Shown here one piece after another: positions 41,080-49,588 of a DNA stretch of 64,000 nt. The stretch comes from Christiangramia sediminis (GTDB taxonomy: Bacteria > Bacteroidota > Bacteroidia > Flavobacteriales > Flavobacteriaceae). Made by a program: the position numbers and the translations under genes. Positions within the stretch are counted from its first letter, which is position 1, and each line of letters starts with the position of its first letter. Location of the stretch: the NCBI RefSeq assembly GCF_020552705.1, contig NZ_JAJBZG010000005.1, positions 868,001 to 932,000 of the forward strand, written 5' to 3'. A model generated the notes under the pieces. It saw only the letters and a program-made list of their open reading frames with translations, was not told the DNA's origin and ran no database searches.

Positions 41080-41843
41080 TAATTACAGATACCCACACTC
41101 ATTTATACAGTGATTCTTTTGATGAAGATCGAAAGGAAAAGATTCAGGAGGCGATAGATAACAATATCAAGAGATTTTTTATTCCCGCTATAGATTCTGA
41201 AACAACTCAGAGTATGTACGATCTTGAAAAGGCATTTCCTGAAAATGTTTTTTTAATGATGGGTCTTCATCCCACCCATGCAAGAGAAAATTACAAAGAT
41301 GAATTAAAGCACGTTGAAGAAGAGTTGCATAAACGCAAGTTTTATGCGGTGGGTGAAATTGGGATCGATCTTTATTGGGACAAATCCACACTGGATATTC
41401 AGAAAGATGCTTTTAAGAGGCAGATACAAATGGCGAAGGAAAAAGCTCTGCCAATCGTGATCCATTGCAGAGAGGCGTTTGATGAGATCTTTGAAGTGCT
41501 GGAATCTGAGAAGGATGATCAGCTTTTTGGTATATTTCATTGTTTCACGGGGACACATGAGCAGGCCTTAAAAGCGCTTTCTTATAATATGAAACTTGGT
41601 ATAGGAGGAGTGGTTACTTTCAAAAATGGCGGAATAGATAAATTTCTAAACCAGATTCCCCTCGAGGAAATCGTAATTGAAACTGATTCGCCTTATCTTT
41701 CCCCAACTCCTTTCCGTGGAAAACGGAATGAACCCGTATATATATTAAAAGTGGTTGAAAAGTTAGCTGAACTTTATGACTTGCCCGTTGAGAAAATTGC
41801 TGAAATGACCACAAAAAACTCAAAGGAAGTTTTTGGAATTTAA
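41076..41843 (+). CDS. TatD family metal-dependent hydrolase
   Basis: A 255-residue TIM-barrel DNase/hydrolase. Metal-binding motifs: TDTHTHLYS (4-12), GEIGIDLYWD (about 91-100), IVIHCREAFDE (about 126-136), IFHCFTG (about 150-156) and ETDSPYLSP (about 201-209). TatD enzymes act as 3'-5' exonucleases or DNases. Length is typical. Coupled to the upstream monooxygenase by a 4-nt overlap. Confidence 0.92.
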   Translation: MIITDTHTHLYSDSFDEDRKEKIQEAIDNNIKRFFIPAIDSETTQSMYDLEKAFPENVFLMMGLHPTHARENYKDELKHVEEELHKRKFYAVGEIGIDLYWDKSTLDIQKDAFKRQIQMAKEKALPIVIHCREAFDEIFEVLESEKDDQLFGIFHCFTGTHEQALKALSYNMKLGIGGVVTFKNGGIDKFLNQIPLEEIVIETDSPYLSPTPFRGKRNEPVYILKVVEKLAELYDLPVEKIAEMTTKNSKEVFGI

Positions 41844-41893
41844 AGCTGTTAAATAGAAATTTTGTTCATTTGTCGAATTAATAATAGAAAAAG

Positions 41894-43030
41894 GTGCAGA
41901 ATTTTGACGATATAAGATTTTATAAGGATGAAGAAGTGAATCCTGCCTTGCAGGAATTTATGAAGCATCCTATGGTAAAAGCATTGCTTCAGTTTACATT
42001 TCCAGATCTTAGATCTGCAGATATTCAGGCTATTTTAAAGGAATGTCATTCGATTGCAGATTTTCAAAGCAAGGTGATTTACCGTAGCGTTGAGAAGGTA
42101 CTGGAGAAAACCAGTGAAGGTTTGACTGATGGCGGTTTCAATGAGTTGGACTCTTCGGAATCATATTTTTATGTGTCCAACCACAGGGATATTATTCTGG
42201 ATACCTGCCTTATTAATTACACCTTACACGATCACGATTTAATAATGACAGCTTCAGCTATTGGTGATAACCTTGTTCAGAAGCCTTTCTTAATGGCATT
42301 ATCAAAGCTGAATCGTAATTTCCTGGTCTTGCGTAATCAGAGTCCCCGGGTAATGCTGAAAAGTTCAATTAAACTTTCAGAATATATTCGGAAACTGCTT
42401 TTTGAAGATCAACGTTCAGTTTGGATGGCCCAGCGAGAGGGTAGAACCAAAGATGGGAATGATTTTACGCAGCAGGGAGTTCTCAAAATGGTGGGAATGG
42501 GCAAAGGAGATATGGATATTCTGGATTATTTTGTAAAGCTCAAAATAGTGCCCGTGGCGATGTCTTATGAATTTGATCCCACAGATATGCTGAAGATGCC
42601 AGAAGTGCTGGCAAAACGCATGAAAGAAGATTATAAGAAATCTGCGAACGAAGATTTTAATAGTATCATGCAGGGAGCGATGGGTCAGAAAGGTAGAATT
42701 CAGATCAATGCCGGGCAGGTGTTAACCGAAGAGGACTTTGCAGAGATCAGAAAGAAAGAACTTTCCATAAATGACCAGTTAAAAGAAGTAGCTACTCTGA
42801 TAGATCGTGCAATCTATCGTAACTATAAATTATGGCCTTCCAATTATATAGCGTACGATCTTCTGAAAAATGAAGAGCGATTTGCAGATGAGTATACCGA
42901 AAAGGAAAAAAGACAATTTGATAGACGTATTAGCCGAAGGGTAGATGTAAAAAATCCACTGGCCCTAAATAGCTATTTATTGATGTACGCTAATCCTGTG
43001 ATCAATAAAATGTCTGCAAATGAGGAATAA
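41894..43030 (+). CDS. 1-acylglycerol-3-phosphate acyltransferase-like protein
   Basis: A 378-residue protein with the PlsC acyltransferase motifs: VSNHRDIILD (NHx4D, about 93-102), the FLVLRN block near 140 and REGRTKDG (EGRT, about 177-184), then PVAMSYEFDP. It is longer than plain PlsC (about 240) due to a C-terminal helical extension. It probably acylates a glycerolipid or similar acceptor at the membrane surface. GTG start at 41894. The end overlaps the asparaginase start by 11 nt. Confidence 0.82.
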   Translation: MQNFDDIRFYKDEEVNPALQEFMKHPMVKALLQFTFPDLRSADIQAILKECHSIADFQSKVIYRSVEKVLEKTSEGLTDGGFNELDSSESYFYVSNHRDIILDTCLINYTLHDHDLIMTASAIGDNLVQKPFLMALSKLNRNFLVLRNQSPRVMLKSSIKLSEYIRKLLFEDQRSVWMAQREGRTKDGNDFTQQGVLKMVGMGKGDMDILDYFVKLKIVPVAMSYEFDPTDMLKMPEVLAKRMKEDYKKSANEDFNSIMQGAMGQKGRIQINAGQVLTEEDFAEIRKKELSINDQLKEVATLIDRAIYRNYKLWPSNYIAYDLLKNEERFADEYTEKEKRQFDRRISRRVDVKNPLALNSYLLMYANPVINKMSANEE

Positions 43031-44048
43031 ATCAAGAATTTTGCTCATATATACCGGTGGAACCATCGGTATGATCAAAGATTATGATTCAGGTGCTCTA
43101 AAAGCTTTCAATTTTGATGAACTTTTGCAAAATATCCCTGAGTTAAAAATTCTTGAGCACGATATTGAAACCTTAAGTTTTGAGAATCCTATTGATTCAT
43201 CTAATATGAATCCTGCATTCTGGGAGATCATAGCCAAAACCATCGATGATCATTATGATCAATATGACGGATTCGTAGTTTTACATGGTAGTGATACCAT
43301 GTCCTATACTGCTTCTGCCTTGAGTTTCATGTTCGAGAATCTTACCAAGCCAATCATATTTACCGGGTCTCAATTACCTATTGGAGATCTAAGAACAGAC
43401 GCAAAAGAAAATTTGATTACCAGTATTCAGATTGCGGGACTTAGAAAAAACGGGAAGCAGGTCATTTCAGAAGTGGGGCTTTATTTTGAATACAAACTAT
43501 ATCGAGCTAACAGGACTACCAAAGTGAATGCAGAACATTTTCAGGCATTTTCATCCATGAATCATCCTGCTCTTGCAGAATCTGGAGTTTATCTTTCTGT
43601 TAATTATAAAGCTTTATGGAAGCCTAATAGAAAGCAAAAAACAAAATTGCATACTGGATTTGATAATGAAGTGCTGATATTGAAAATGTTTCCTGGTATA
43701 AGTGAAAGTACGGTAGACTACATTTTGTCCAAGCCAAATTTAAAAGGTGTGGTACTGGAAACCTATGGTAGCGGGAATGCTCCAAATGCTCCCTGGTTTC
43801 TTGATATTTTGAAGGAAAAAATTAAAAATGGCTTAAGTGTAGTGAATGTAACTCAGTGTATTGGAGGTAGTGTTAACATGGGGCAATATGAGACCAGTGT
43901 GGGGCTCAAGAAGATAGGTGTGGTCTCAGGAAAGGACATTACCACGGAGGCTGCGGTTTCAAAATTGATGTATTTATTAGGGAAAGATTTGTCCCCTAAA
44001 GTGTTCAAGACAATCTACGAAACATCGTTAAGAGGCGAAATGTCTTAA
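43020..44048 (+). CDS. ansA: type I L-asparaginase
   Basis: A 342-residue asparaginase. TGGTIGM (12-18) supplies the first catalytic Thr, and VVLHGSDTMSYTASAL (about 87-102) the second Thr with Asp and Lys partner in RTDAKENL. No signal peptide, so it is the cytosolic low-affinity type. It hydrolyses Asn to Asp and ammonia. ATG lies inside the end of the acyltransferase gene (11-nt overlap). Confidence 0.92.
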   Translation: MRNKSRILLIYTGGTIGMIKDYDSGALKAFNFDELLQNIPELKILEHDIETLSFENPIDSSNMNPAFWEIIAKTIDDHYDQYDGFVVLHGSDTMSYTASALSFMFENLTKPIIFTGSQLPIGDLRTDAKENLITSIQIAGLRKNGKQVISEVGLYFEYKLYRANRTTKVNAEHFQAFSSMNHPALAESGVYLSVNYKALWKPNRKQKTKLHTGFDNEVLILKMFPGISESTVDYILSKPNLKGVVLETYGSGNAPNAPWFLDILKEKIKNGLSVVNVTQCIGGSVNMGQYETSVGLKKIGVVSGKDITTEAAVSKLMYLLGKDLSPKVFKTIYETSLRGEMS

Positions 44049-44112
44049 AATTAACGCTATGTTACTTGACGGGAAGGTTTTTTTTTTGTTATTTGCCGAC
44101 CCGAAACAAAAC

Positions 44113-44200
44113 AGAGAGGTGGCCGAGTGGTCGAAGGCGCACGCCTGGAAAGTGTGTATACGTCACAAGCGTATCGAGGGTTCGAATCCCTTCCTCTCTG
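44113..44200 (+). tRNA. tRNA-Ser (anticodon GGA)
   Basis: 88 nt. Acceptor AGAGAGG/CCTCTCT with discriminator G, D-arm GTGGCCGAGTGG, anticodon stem CACGC/GTGTG (one G-U) with loop CTGGAAA giving GGA (reads UCC/UCU), a long variable arm, T-loop GGTTCGAATCC. CCA is not encoded (next bases CTA). It sits between ansA and the ExbB gene. Confidence 0.95.
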
Positions 44201-44227
44201 CTAAGTGTTTTTATTAAAAATAATTTA

Positions 44228-44235
44228 TATCTTTA
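44228..44235 (+). promoter_or_regulatory. -7-like box of exbB operon
   Basis: TATCTTTA, one base off TAnnTTTG, 33 nt before the ATG at 44269. Confidence 0.35.
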
Positions 44236-44268
44236 ACCCTTTAACTAATTAAATTAAGACAAACAGTA

Positions 44269-45069
44269 ATGAAAAGATTATTTTCTATTTTGGTAATCGC
44301 CGCGATTACGGTTCTTGGGGCCTACAATCTACAGGCGGCTAACAGCGCGAATACTTTGCCAGGAACGATTGTGACCTTTGTACAAGACGAGGAAGCAGCA
44401 GCCGGTGATGAATTGGAAGAAGAAGAACTTGGTTTTCACCAGGAACTTAAAAAACGTTTCATCGAAGGTGGTCCTGCCTTTATGGGTATTGTGCTATTGT
44501 GTTTAATTCTTGGTTTGGCAATTGCCATTGAGAGAATTATCTTTTTAAACCTTTCAACAACTAACACCAGAAAGCTTGCTCAGAATGTTGAGGATGCACT
44601 TAATAGTGGTGGTATCGAGGCAGCTAAGGAAGTTTGTAGAAATACAAAAGGACCTGTTGCTTCTATCTACTATCAAGGTCTGGATAGAGCTGACGAAAGT
44701 ATCGAAGCTGCTGAGAAAGCAGTTGTGGCTTACGGAGGTGTACAAATGGGACAACTTGAGAAGAACGTTTCCTGGGTTTCTTTATTTATCGCACTAGCTC
44801 CTATGCTTGGTTTCATGGGTACTGTAATCGGGATGATTCAGGCTTTTGACCGTATTGAAGCAGCAGGAGATATGCAGCCTTCACTTGTAGCAGGTGGTAT
44901 TAAAGTAGCACTTCTTACTACAGTATTTGGTTTGATCGTTGCGATTATTCTTCAGATTTTCTACAACTATATCATTGCTAAGATTGATAGCATTGTAAAC
45001 GATATGGAAGATGCATCTATCCTTCTTATCGATATGTTGGTAGCTTACAAGAATAAAAAAAGAATCTAA
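44269..45069 (+). CDS. MotA/TolQ/ExbB proton channel protein
   Basis: A 266-residue ExbB/TolQ family protein. An N-terminal signal/anchor (1-23) and an acidic periplasmic stretch (EDEEAAAGDELEEEEL type) precede the first channel helix (about 65-90), then a cytosolic domain and two more helices (about 160-182 and 205-232) with GTVIGMIQAF and the conserved LLTTVFGL. It conducts protons to energise outer-membrane processes with ExbD partners encoded 3 genes downstream. First gene of the motor operon. Confidence 0.92.
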   Translation: MKRLFSILVIAAITVLGAYNLQAANSANTLPGTIVTFVQDEEAAAGDELEEEELGFHQELKKRFIEGGPAFMGIVLLCLILGLAIAIERIIFLNLSTTNTRKLAQNVEDALNSGGIEAAKEVCRNTKGPVASIYYQGLDRADESIEAAEKAVVAYGGVQMGQLEKNVSWVSLFIALAPMLGFMGTVIGMIQAFDRIEAAGDMQPSLVAGGIKVALLTTVFGLIVAIILQIFYNYIIAKIDSIVNDMEDASILLIDMLVAYKNKKRI

Positions 45070-45082
45070 GACAAAGTAAATT

Positions 45083-45520
45083 ATGACCTTACATAAAATA
45101 TTAAAATATCTGGCACTGGTTATTGGTGTGATAGGGATGATCTTTCTTGGAAGGATTATCGCTACCGGTGACGATGCCATTAAAGCCTCGGCAGACCTTC
45201 AGGGGAGTCATTTAGACCCTTATATGTGGATTGCTTATTTGGTTCTAGCAACAATTATTGTGCTAGTCGGAATATTTGTGATCGTAGGTTTATTCAGAGG
45301 AAATATTAAGAACACGATTATTGCTATAGGATCATTTTTATTGATCGTAGTCATCGCTTATGTATTAAGTGATGGTACAGCAACGGAACTTAAGGACGGT
45401 ACCATGCTTTCAGCATCTGGTGATCATTGGGTAGGAGCAGGTTTAATTACCTTCTACATCCTGGCTGGAATTGCTGTCGCTGCTATGGTATTCTCTGGAA
45501 TCAAAAAATTAGCTAAATAA
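45083..45520 (+). CDS. polytopic accessory protein between ExbB and ExbD
   Basis: A 145-residue membrane protein with four hydrophobic segments (about 5-25, 50-68, 77-93 and 120-140) and no named family that I recognise. It sits 13 nt after exbB and 1 nt before the first exbD, so it is strongly tied to the motor. In Flavobacteriia such ORFs occur at this place (from memory), which suggests a conserved subunit or assembly factor. No enzymatic motif seen. Confidence 0.75.
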   Translation: MTLHKILKYLALVIGVIGMIFLGRIIATGDDAIKASADLQGSHLDPYMWIAYLVLATIIVLVGIFVIVGLFRGNIKNTIIAIGSFLLIVVIAYVLSDGTATELKDGTMLSASGDHWVGAGLITFYILAGIAVAAMVFSGIKKLAK

Positions 45521-45521
45521 T

Positions 45522-46130
45522 ATGGCAAAGAGATCAGCACCGGAAGTCAACGCGGGGTCTATGGCAGATATCGCCTTCTTACTTCTCATCTTTTTCCTGG
45601 TAACTACTACCATCGAAACTGATAGCGGAATAAGCAGGAAGCTGCCTCAATGGCAACCAGAAGATGTTGAGCCTCCGATTATTAAACAACGTAACATCTT
45701 CACGGTAGAGGTTAATAGTAATAACCAATTACTTGTAGAAGAAGAGGAGATGGAACTTTCTGAACTTCGGGAAGCGGCTGTTAAATTCTTGGATAATGGA
45801 GCAGGTACAGGAGATGAAGCCTGTAGCTTTTGCCAGGGTGCTAAAGATCCTGCCTCATCTGTGAATCCTCAGAAGGCTATTATATCCTTGATGAATAACA
45901 GGGGAACGGAATACGGTACGTATATTGCTGTTCAGAACGAACTAGTGGCTGCTTATAATCAGTTGAGAGATCGTGAAGCTCAGAGAATGTATGGTACAAC
46001 GTTCAAACAGATGGAGAAGAATTATAACGATGCTGGTTTTAATGGGGATAAAGATGCCCTTAAAGAAAAGATCGATGTGATTCAGAATATGATTCCACAG
46101 AAATTATCTGAAGCAGAACCAAAAAGCTAG
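45522..46130 (+). CDS. ExbD/TolR-type protein with periplasmic insert
   Basis: A 202-residue ExbD family protein. The single helix (about 14-32) starts with the catalytic Asp in MADIAFLLLIFFLV, followed by the periplasmic domain. An insert of about 60 residues (about 95-150) contains a Cys-x-x-Cys pair in EACSFCQG and Glu/Gln-rich helices, which makes it longer than typical ExbD (about 140). The pair could form a disulfide. Adjacent to a second ExbD, as in two-ExbD systems of Bacteroidota. Confidence 0.88.
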   Translation: MAKRSAPEVNAGSMADIAFLLLIFFLVTTTIETDSGISRKLPQWQPEDVEPPIIKQRNIFTVEVNSNNQLLVEEEEMELSELREAAVKFLDNGAGTGDEACSFCQGAKDPASSVNPQKAIISLMNNRGTEYGTYIAVQNELVAAYNQLRDREAQRMYGTTFKQMEKNYNDAGFNGDKDALKEKIDVIQNMIPQKLSEAEPKS

Positions 46131-46160
46131 AGCTTTTAATAACCGAAAACGACTTTAATT

Positions 46161-46643
46161 ATGTCTAAATTTAAAAAGAAAAAGTCTGGAGATTTGCCTG
46201 CTGTAAACACGGCATCTTTGCCTGATATCGTTTTCATGCTCTTATTTTTCTTTATGGTTGCAACTGTAATGCGTCAAAATACTTTGATGGTTCAAAATAA
46301 ATTACCGTTTGCAGATCAGGTTGAAAAGCTTGATAAGAAAGATTTGATCATGTATATCTATGCAGGGAAACCAAGTCAGAGATACCAGGCTAAATATGGA
46401 ACAGAAGCCCGTATTCAGTTAAATGATAAATTTGCTAGTGTTGAAGAAGTACAGAAATTTATCTATGCTGAAAGAGAATCTAAAAGAGAGGAATTAATTC
46501 CTTACTTAACCACAGCATTAAAAGTGGATGAAGAGACCAACATGGGTCTTGTTTCTGATATTAAACAGGAATTGAGAAAAGCCGAAGCATTAAAAATCAA
46601 CTATACAACAGTAGTTGGTGATGCTCAGCAAAATGTAGATTAA
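46161..46643 (+). CDS. ExbD/TolR-type protein (second copy)
   Basis: A 160-residue ExbD family protein with the membrane Asp in SLPDIVFMLLFFFMV (about 19-33) and a periplasmic domain with a helix-rich insert. It lies 30 nt after the first ExbD. Two non-identical ExbD proteins probably form the dimer plug of one ExbB pentamer, or separate motors. Followed by a strong terminator. Confidence 0.9.
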   Translation: MSKFKKKKSGDLPAVNTASLPDIVFMLLFFFMVATVMRQNTLMVQNKLPFADQVEKLDKKDLIMYIYAGKPSQRYQAKYGTEARIQLNDKFASVEEVQKFIYAERESKREELIPYLTTALKVDEETNMGLVSDIKQELRKAEALKINYTTVVGDAQQNVD

Positions 46644-46664
46644 TCTTTTCGATTTAATTATATA

Positions 46665-46703
46665 AAGCATCCTGTTTGGGTAAACCAGACAGGATGTTTT
46701 TTT
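46665..46703 (+). terminator. terminator of exbB-exbD operon
   Basis: Stem AGCATCCTGTTTGG / CCAGACAGGATG with one mismatch, GTAAA loop, T run. 22 nt after the stop. Confidence 0.85.
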
Positions 46704-46731
46704 ATATTTAAACTTTAGATTCAAAATATCG

Positions 46732-47448
46732 ATGGGCTTAAAAAATAAATTTCTACTCATTGTTCTTGTTTTTCCTTTTCTGGGCAATTCACAAGAGGAA
46801 GAGCAGTATAAGATACCAGATACGGTTCCTTTTTCTATAGATAGTCTATACAGAGAGGATCAGTTTTACGCCGGATTTCACTTTAACCTGGTAACTAACA
46901 GGCCATCCAATATATCACAGGAAAGTTTTTCTGGGGGAATTAACCTCGGGTTTATTCGTGATTTTCCATTGAATGAAAGACGAAATATCGCTCTTGGAGC
47001 GGGTCTAGGATGGTCTATAAATACGTATGGACAGAATCTATTTATAGGTAAAAATGAAGATGGGTCAACTAATTTTCAAAGTTTAAGTGATGACGATGAG
47101 TATTCCAGAAATAGATTTACCACACAGTTAATAGAAGCACCCATAGAATTCAGGTGGAGAACTTCAACTCCTGAAAGCTATAAATTCTGGAGAATCTATT
47201 CCGGTGTGAGATTGGGATACATGTATAATTTTAGAAGCAGGTATGTAGATTCTGATGGAGAGATCATAGTAAATGAACTTTCAGAATTGAATAGATTCAG
47301 GCTTGGAGCTACTTTTACCTTTGGATATAATACTTTTAACTTTCAGTTCTATTATGCCTTAAATCCTTTCTTCAAGGACGCCAGCGTGGATGGTGAAAAA
47401 ATAGATCTTTCTACCCTGAAAATAGGTCTGACATTCTATATTCTCTAA
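46732..47448 (+). CDS. PorT-like outer-membrane beta-barrel protein
   Basis: A 238-residue protein with a short signal peptide (1-20, ending GNSQ) and a barrel-like mature sequence (about eight amphipathic strands with GLGWSINTY, FRWRTSTPE, FWRIYSGVRLGYMYNF and a C-terminal FYIL). It resembles PorT-family barrels, a component of type IX secretion in Bacteroidota, but I assign the family only from size, strand pattern and context after the exbB/exbD operon. Its last 38 nt overlap the convergent PAP2-like gene. Confidence 0.65.
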   Translation: MGLKNKFLLIVLVFPFLGNSQEEEQYKIPDTVPFSIDSLYREDQFYAGFHFNLVTNRPSNISQESFSGGINLGFIRDFPLNERRNIALGAGLGWSINTYGQNLFIGKNEDGSTNFQSLSDDDEYSRNRFTTQLIEAPIEFRWRTSTPESYKFWRIYSGVRLGYMYNFRSRYVDSDGEIIVNELSELNRFRLGATFTFGYNTFNFQFYYALNPFFKDASVDGEKIDLSTLKIGLTFYIL

Positions 47449-48049
47449 ACCATAGGTTGAAGGCTATTAGCTGAGGGATTACTCCAATAATAAACCCAAG
47501 TATAAGTTCACCCGGGGTATGCGCTTTATGGTAAAGCCTGGAAGAAGCTGTTAGTCCAGTGGCTATGATTAGAAAGCTTATCGTATAAATGAAATAAAGG
47601 TGAAAATAAATACAAAACCCCACTACAAACATCAATAAACCCGACATTCCAACCATATGAAGACTTGCTTTTAAGTTGAGCCAGGTTAGTAAATAACTGA
47701 GCACAGTGGAGATAAGGATTCCTATGAAATAGAAATAAAGTCCCGGATAGTTATAAATATTAAGTATTTGGTTAAGCACCATAAAACTTAACAGGATAAA
47801 AAAGAATAAAGGCCACCTCCGTTCATTTACCCTATCCAGAAAAATATTAGTGACTTTTCCAAGATTCTTCAGAAGGAAATAAAAAACGATAGGGATGAAA
47901 ATAGTAATTATTGCAATAGCCATTAGCTTGGCTTTCACAATCTCTACCGGAAAATATCGTGGAATAAGAAGAAAGTAGAATAAACTTCCCAAAAATGGCA
48001 TCCAGAGAGGATGAAATAAGTATGAGGCAAGCTTAAGTACTAATTTCAT
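47411..48049 (-). CDS. PAP2-like membrane protein lacking motifs 1-2
   Basis: A 212-residue protein with six membrane helices. The C-terminal ASSRLYHKAHTPGELILGF (near 168-186) resembles PAP2 motif 3 (SRxxxxxHxxxD with Glu for Asp), and HMVGMSG is similar to motif 2, but the KxxxxxxRP motif 1 is not seen; activity as a lipid phosphatase is uncertain. Start shares one base with the rpoN stop (TAATG), so it is coupled to rpoN. Confidence 0.7.
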   Translation of the reverse strand: MKLVLKLASYLFHPLWMPFLGSLFYFLLIPRYFPVEIVKAKLMAIAIITIFIPIVFYFLLKNLGKVTNIFLDRVNERRWPLFFFILLSFMVLNQILNIYNYPGLYFYFIGILISTVLSYLLTWLNLKASLHMVGMSGLLMFVVGFCIYFHLYFIYTISFLIIATGLTASSRLYHKAHTPGELILGFIIGVIPQLIAFNLWFREYRMSDLFSG

Positions 48050-49506
48050 TAAATTTCTTTACGTAACCTTGCCACGGGAATATCTAACTGTTCTCTGTAT
48101 TTAGCAACAGTTCTTCTGGCGATAGGATAACCTTTATCTTTTAAGACCTTGGCAAGTTTCTCATCCGTAAGTGGTTTACGCTTGTTTTCCTCCTCAATAG
48201 ACATTTCCAGGATCTTTTTGATCTCCCTGGTGGATACTTCCTCGCCCTGGTCATTAGTCATAGATTCAGAAAAGAACTCTTTTATCAGTTTTGTTCCGTA
48301 GGGGGTGTCCACATACTTAGAGTTTGCTACCCTGGAAACAGTGGAAACATCCATTTCTATCTCATCGGCAATATCTTTTAAGATCATAGGGCGTAGATTA
48401 CGCTCATCTCCGCTTAAAAAGTATTCCTTTTGATAGTTCATAATAGAGCTCATTGTGACCATAAGGGTCTGCTGCCGTTGCTTAATAGCCTCAATAAACC
48501 ACTTAGCCGCATCAAGTTTTTGTTTGATGAACATCACCGCATCTTTCTGAGCTTTGGTCTTTTCTTTTGACTCCTTATAGCCTTTAAGCATATTGTTGTA
48601 ATCCCTGGATATATGCATTTCCGGAGCATTTCGGCCATTGAGGGTTAATTGTAATTCTCCATCTTCAATCTTGATGGTAAAATCAGGAATTACATGTTCC
48701 ACCATTCGGGTGTTGCCAGAATAGGCTCCGCCTGGTTTTGGGTTAAGGTGTTCAATAACCTCAATGGCATCCCGAAGCTCATCTTCAGAGATATCATGAC
48801 GGGTGAGCAGCTTGGTATAATGTTTCTTGCTAAAGTGGTCAAAAGACCGCTCCATAATATCAATGGCGAGGTCTACCTGTTTGGTGGGTTCTTTTCGTCT
48901 TAATTGGATGAGAAGACATTCTTCCAAATTTCTTGCCGCAACCCCTGCCGGATCGAGCTTCTGTACTTTATTAAGAACCTTTTCTACCGTTTCCTCATCA
49001 GTATAGATATTTTGAGTAAAGGCGAGATCATCTACAATATCCTGAACAGTTCTTCTTATATAACCACTTTCGTCTACGCTACCTACAAGAAATTCTGCGA
49101 TCTCCTGTTCAGTATCTCCAAATCTGAAAGTGCTTAACTGTGTTTTTAAATGTTGGGTGAAAGAAGTCCCGGCTGCATATGGCACCTGCTTGTCATCATC
49201 ATCTGGACTATAATTATTAGCCTGAAGCCTGTAATTTGGAATTTCATCGTCACTAAGATATTCGTCAACGTCGATTTCAGTCTCTATAGTTTCATTATCG
49301 TAATCGTCTTCTGAATTTTCATTTCCCAGATCGTCATATTCATCCACCTTTTCCTCTTTACCATCTTCTAATGCAGGATTTTCTTCCAGTTCTTCCTTGA
49401 TTCTCTGTTCAAATGCCTGCGTAGGCAATTGGATGAGTTTCATCAACTGTATCTGCTGGGGCGATAGCTTCTGTGATAATTTAAAATTTAATTGTTGCTT
49501 TAGCAT
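48049..49506 (-). CDS. rpoN: RNA polymerase sigma-54 factor RpoN
   Basis: Start chosen at the ATG at 49506 (485 aa). The frame goes 19 codons further, but a promoter (49525-49554) lies inside that part. Region I LSPQQIQLMKLIQLPTQAFEQ and an acidic region II (about 50-100), the core-binding region, the DNA-binding HTH with DVSTVSRVANSKYV and the RpoN box ARRTVAKYREQL near the C-terminus are all present. It directs transcription with activator ATPases; none is encoded in this window. Followed by the PAP2-like gene with a 1-nt overlap. Confidence 0.94.
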   Translation of the reverse strand: MLKQQLNFKLSQKLSPQQIQLMKLIQLPTQAFEQRIKEELEENPALEDGKEEKVDEYDDLGNENSEDDYDNETIETEIDVDEYLSDDEIPNYRLQANNYSPDDDDKQVPYAAGTSFTQHLKTQLSTFRFGDTEQEIAEFLVGSVDESGYIRRTVQDIVDDLAFTQNIYTDEETVEKVLNKVQKLDPAGVAARNLEECLLIQLRRKEPTKQVDLAIDIMERSFDHFSKKHYTKLLTRHDISEDELRDAIEVIEHLNPKPGGAYSGNTRMVEHVIPDFTIKIEDGELQLTLNGRNAPEMHISRDYNNMLKGYKESKEKTKAQKDAVMFIKQKLDAAKWFIEAIKQRQQTLMVTMSSIMNYQKEYFLSGDERNLRPMILKDIADEIEMDVSTVSRVANSKYVDTPYGTKLIKEFFSESMTNDQGEEVSTREIKKILEMSIEEENKRKPLTDEKLAKVLKDKGYPIARRTVAKYREQLDIPVARLRKEI

Positions 49507-49524
49507 AAAATGGTGCTTCTTAAA

Positions 49525-49554
49525 CAAAAATAAGGAAAATACGAGCCAACTCAA
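49525..49554 (-). promoter_or_regulatory. promoter of rpoN
   Basis: Minus strand TTG, 19-bp spacer, TATTTTTG (49525-49532), 18 nt upstream of the ATG at 49506. Confidence 0.55.
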
Positions 49555-49588
49555 CTTTGGCATGCCTTATGTTTGTGGTAAATTTTTG

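Noticed and set aside
49507-49563. 19-codon N-terminal extension of RpoN
   Set aside because: A good promoter lies inside it, and RpoN proteins begin near MLKQQLNFKLSQ.
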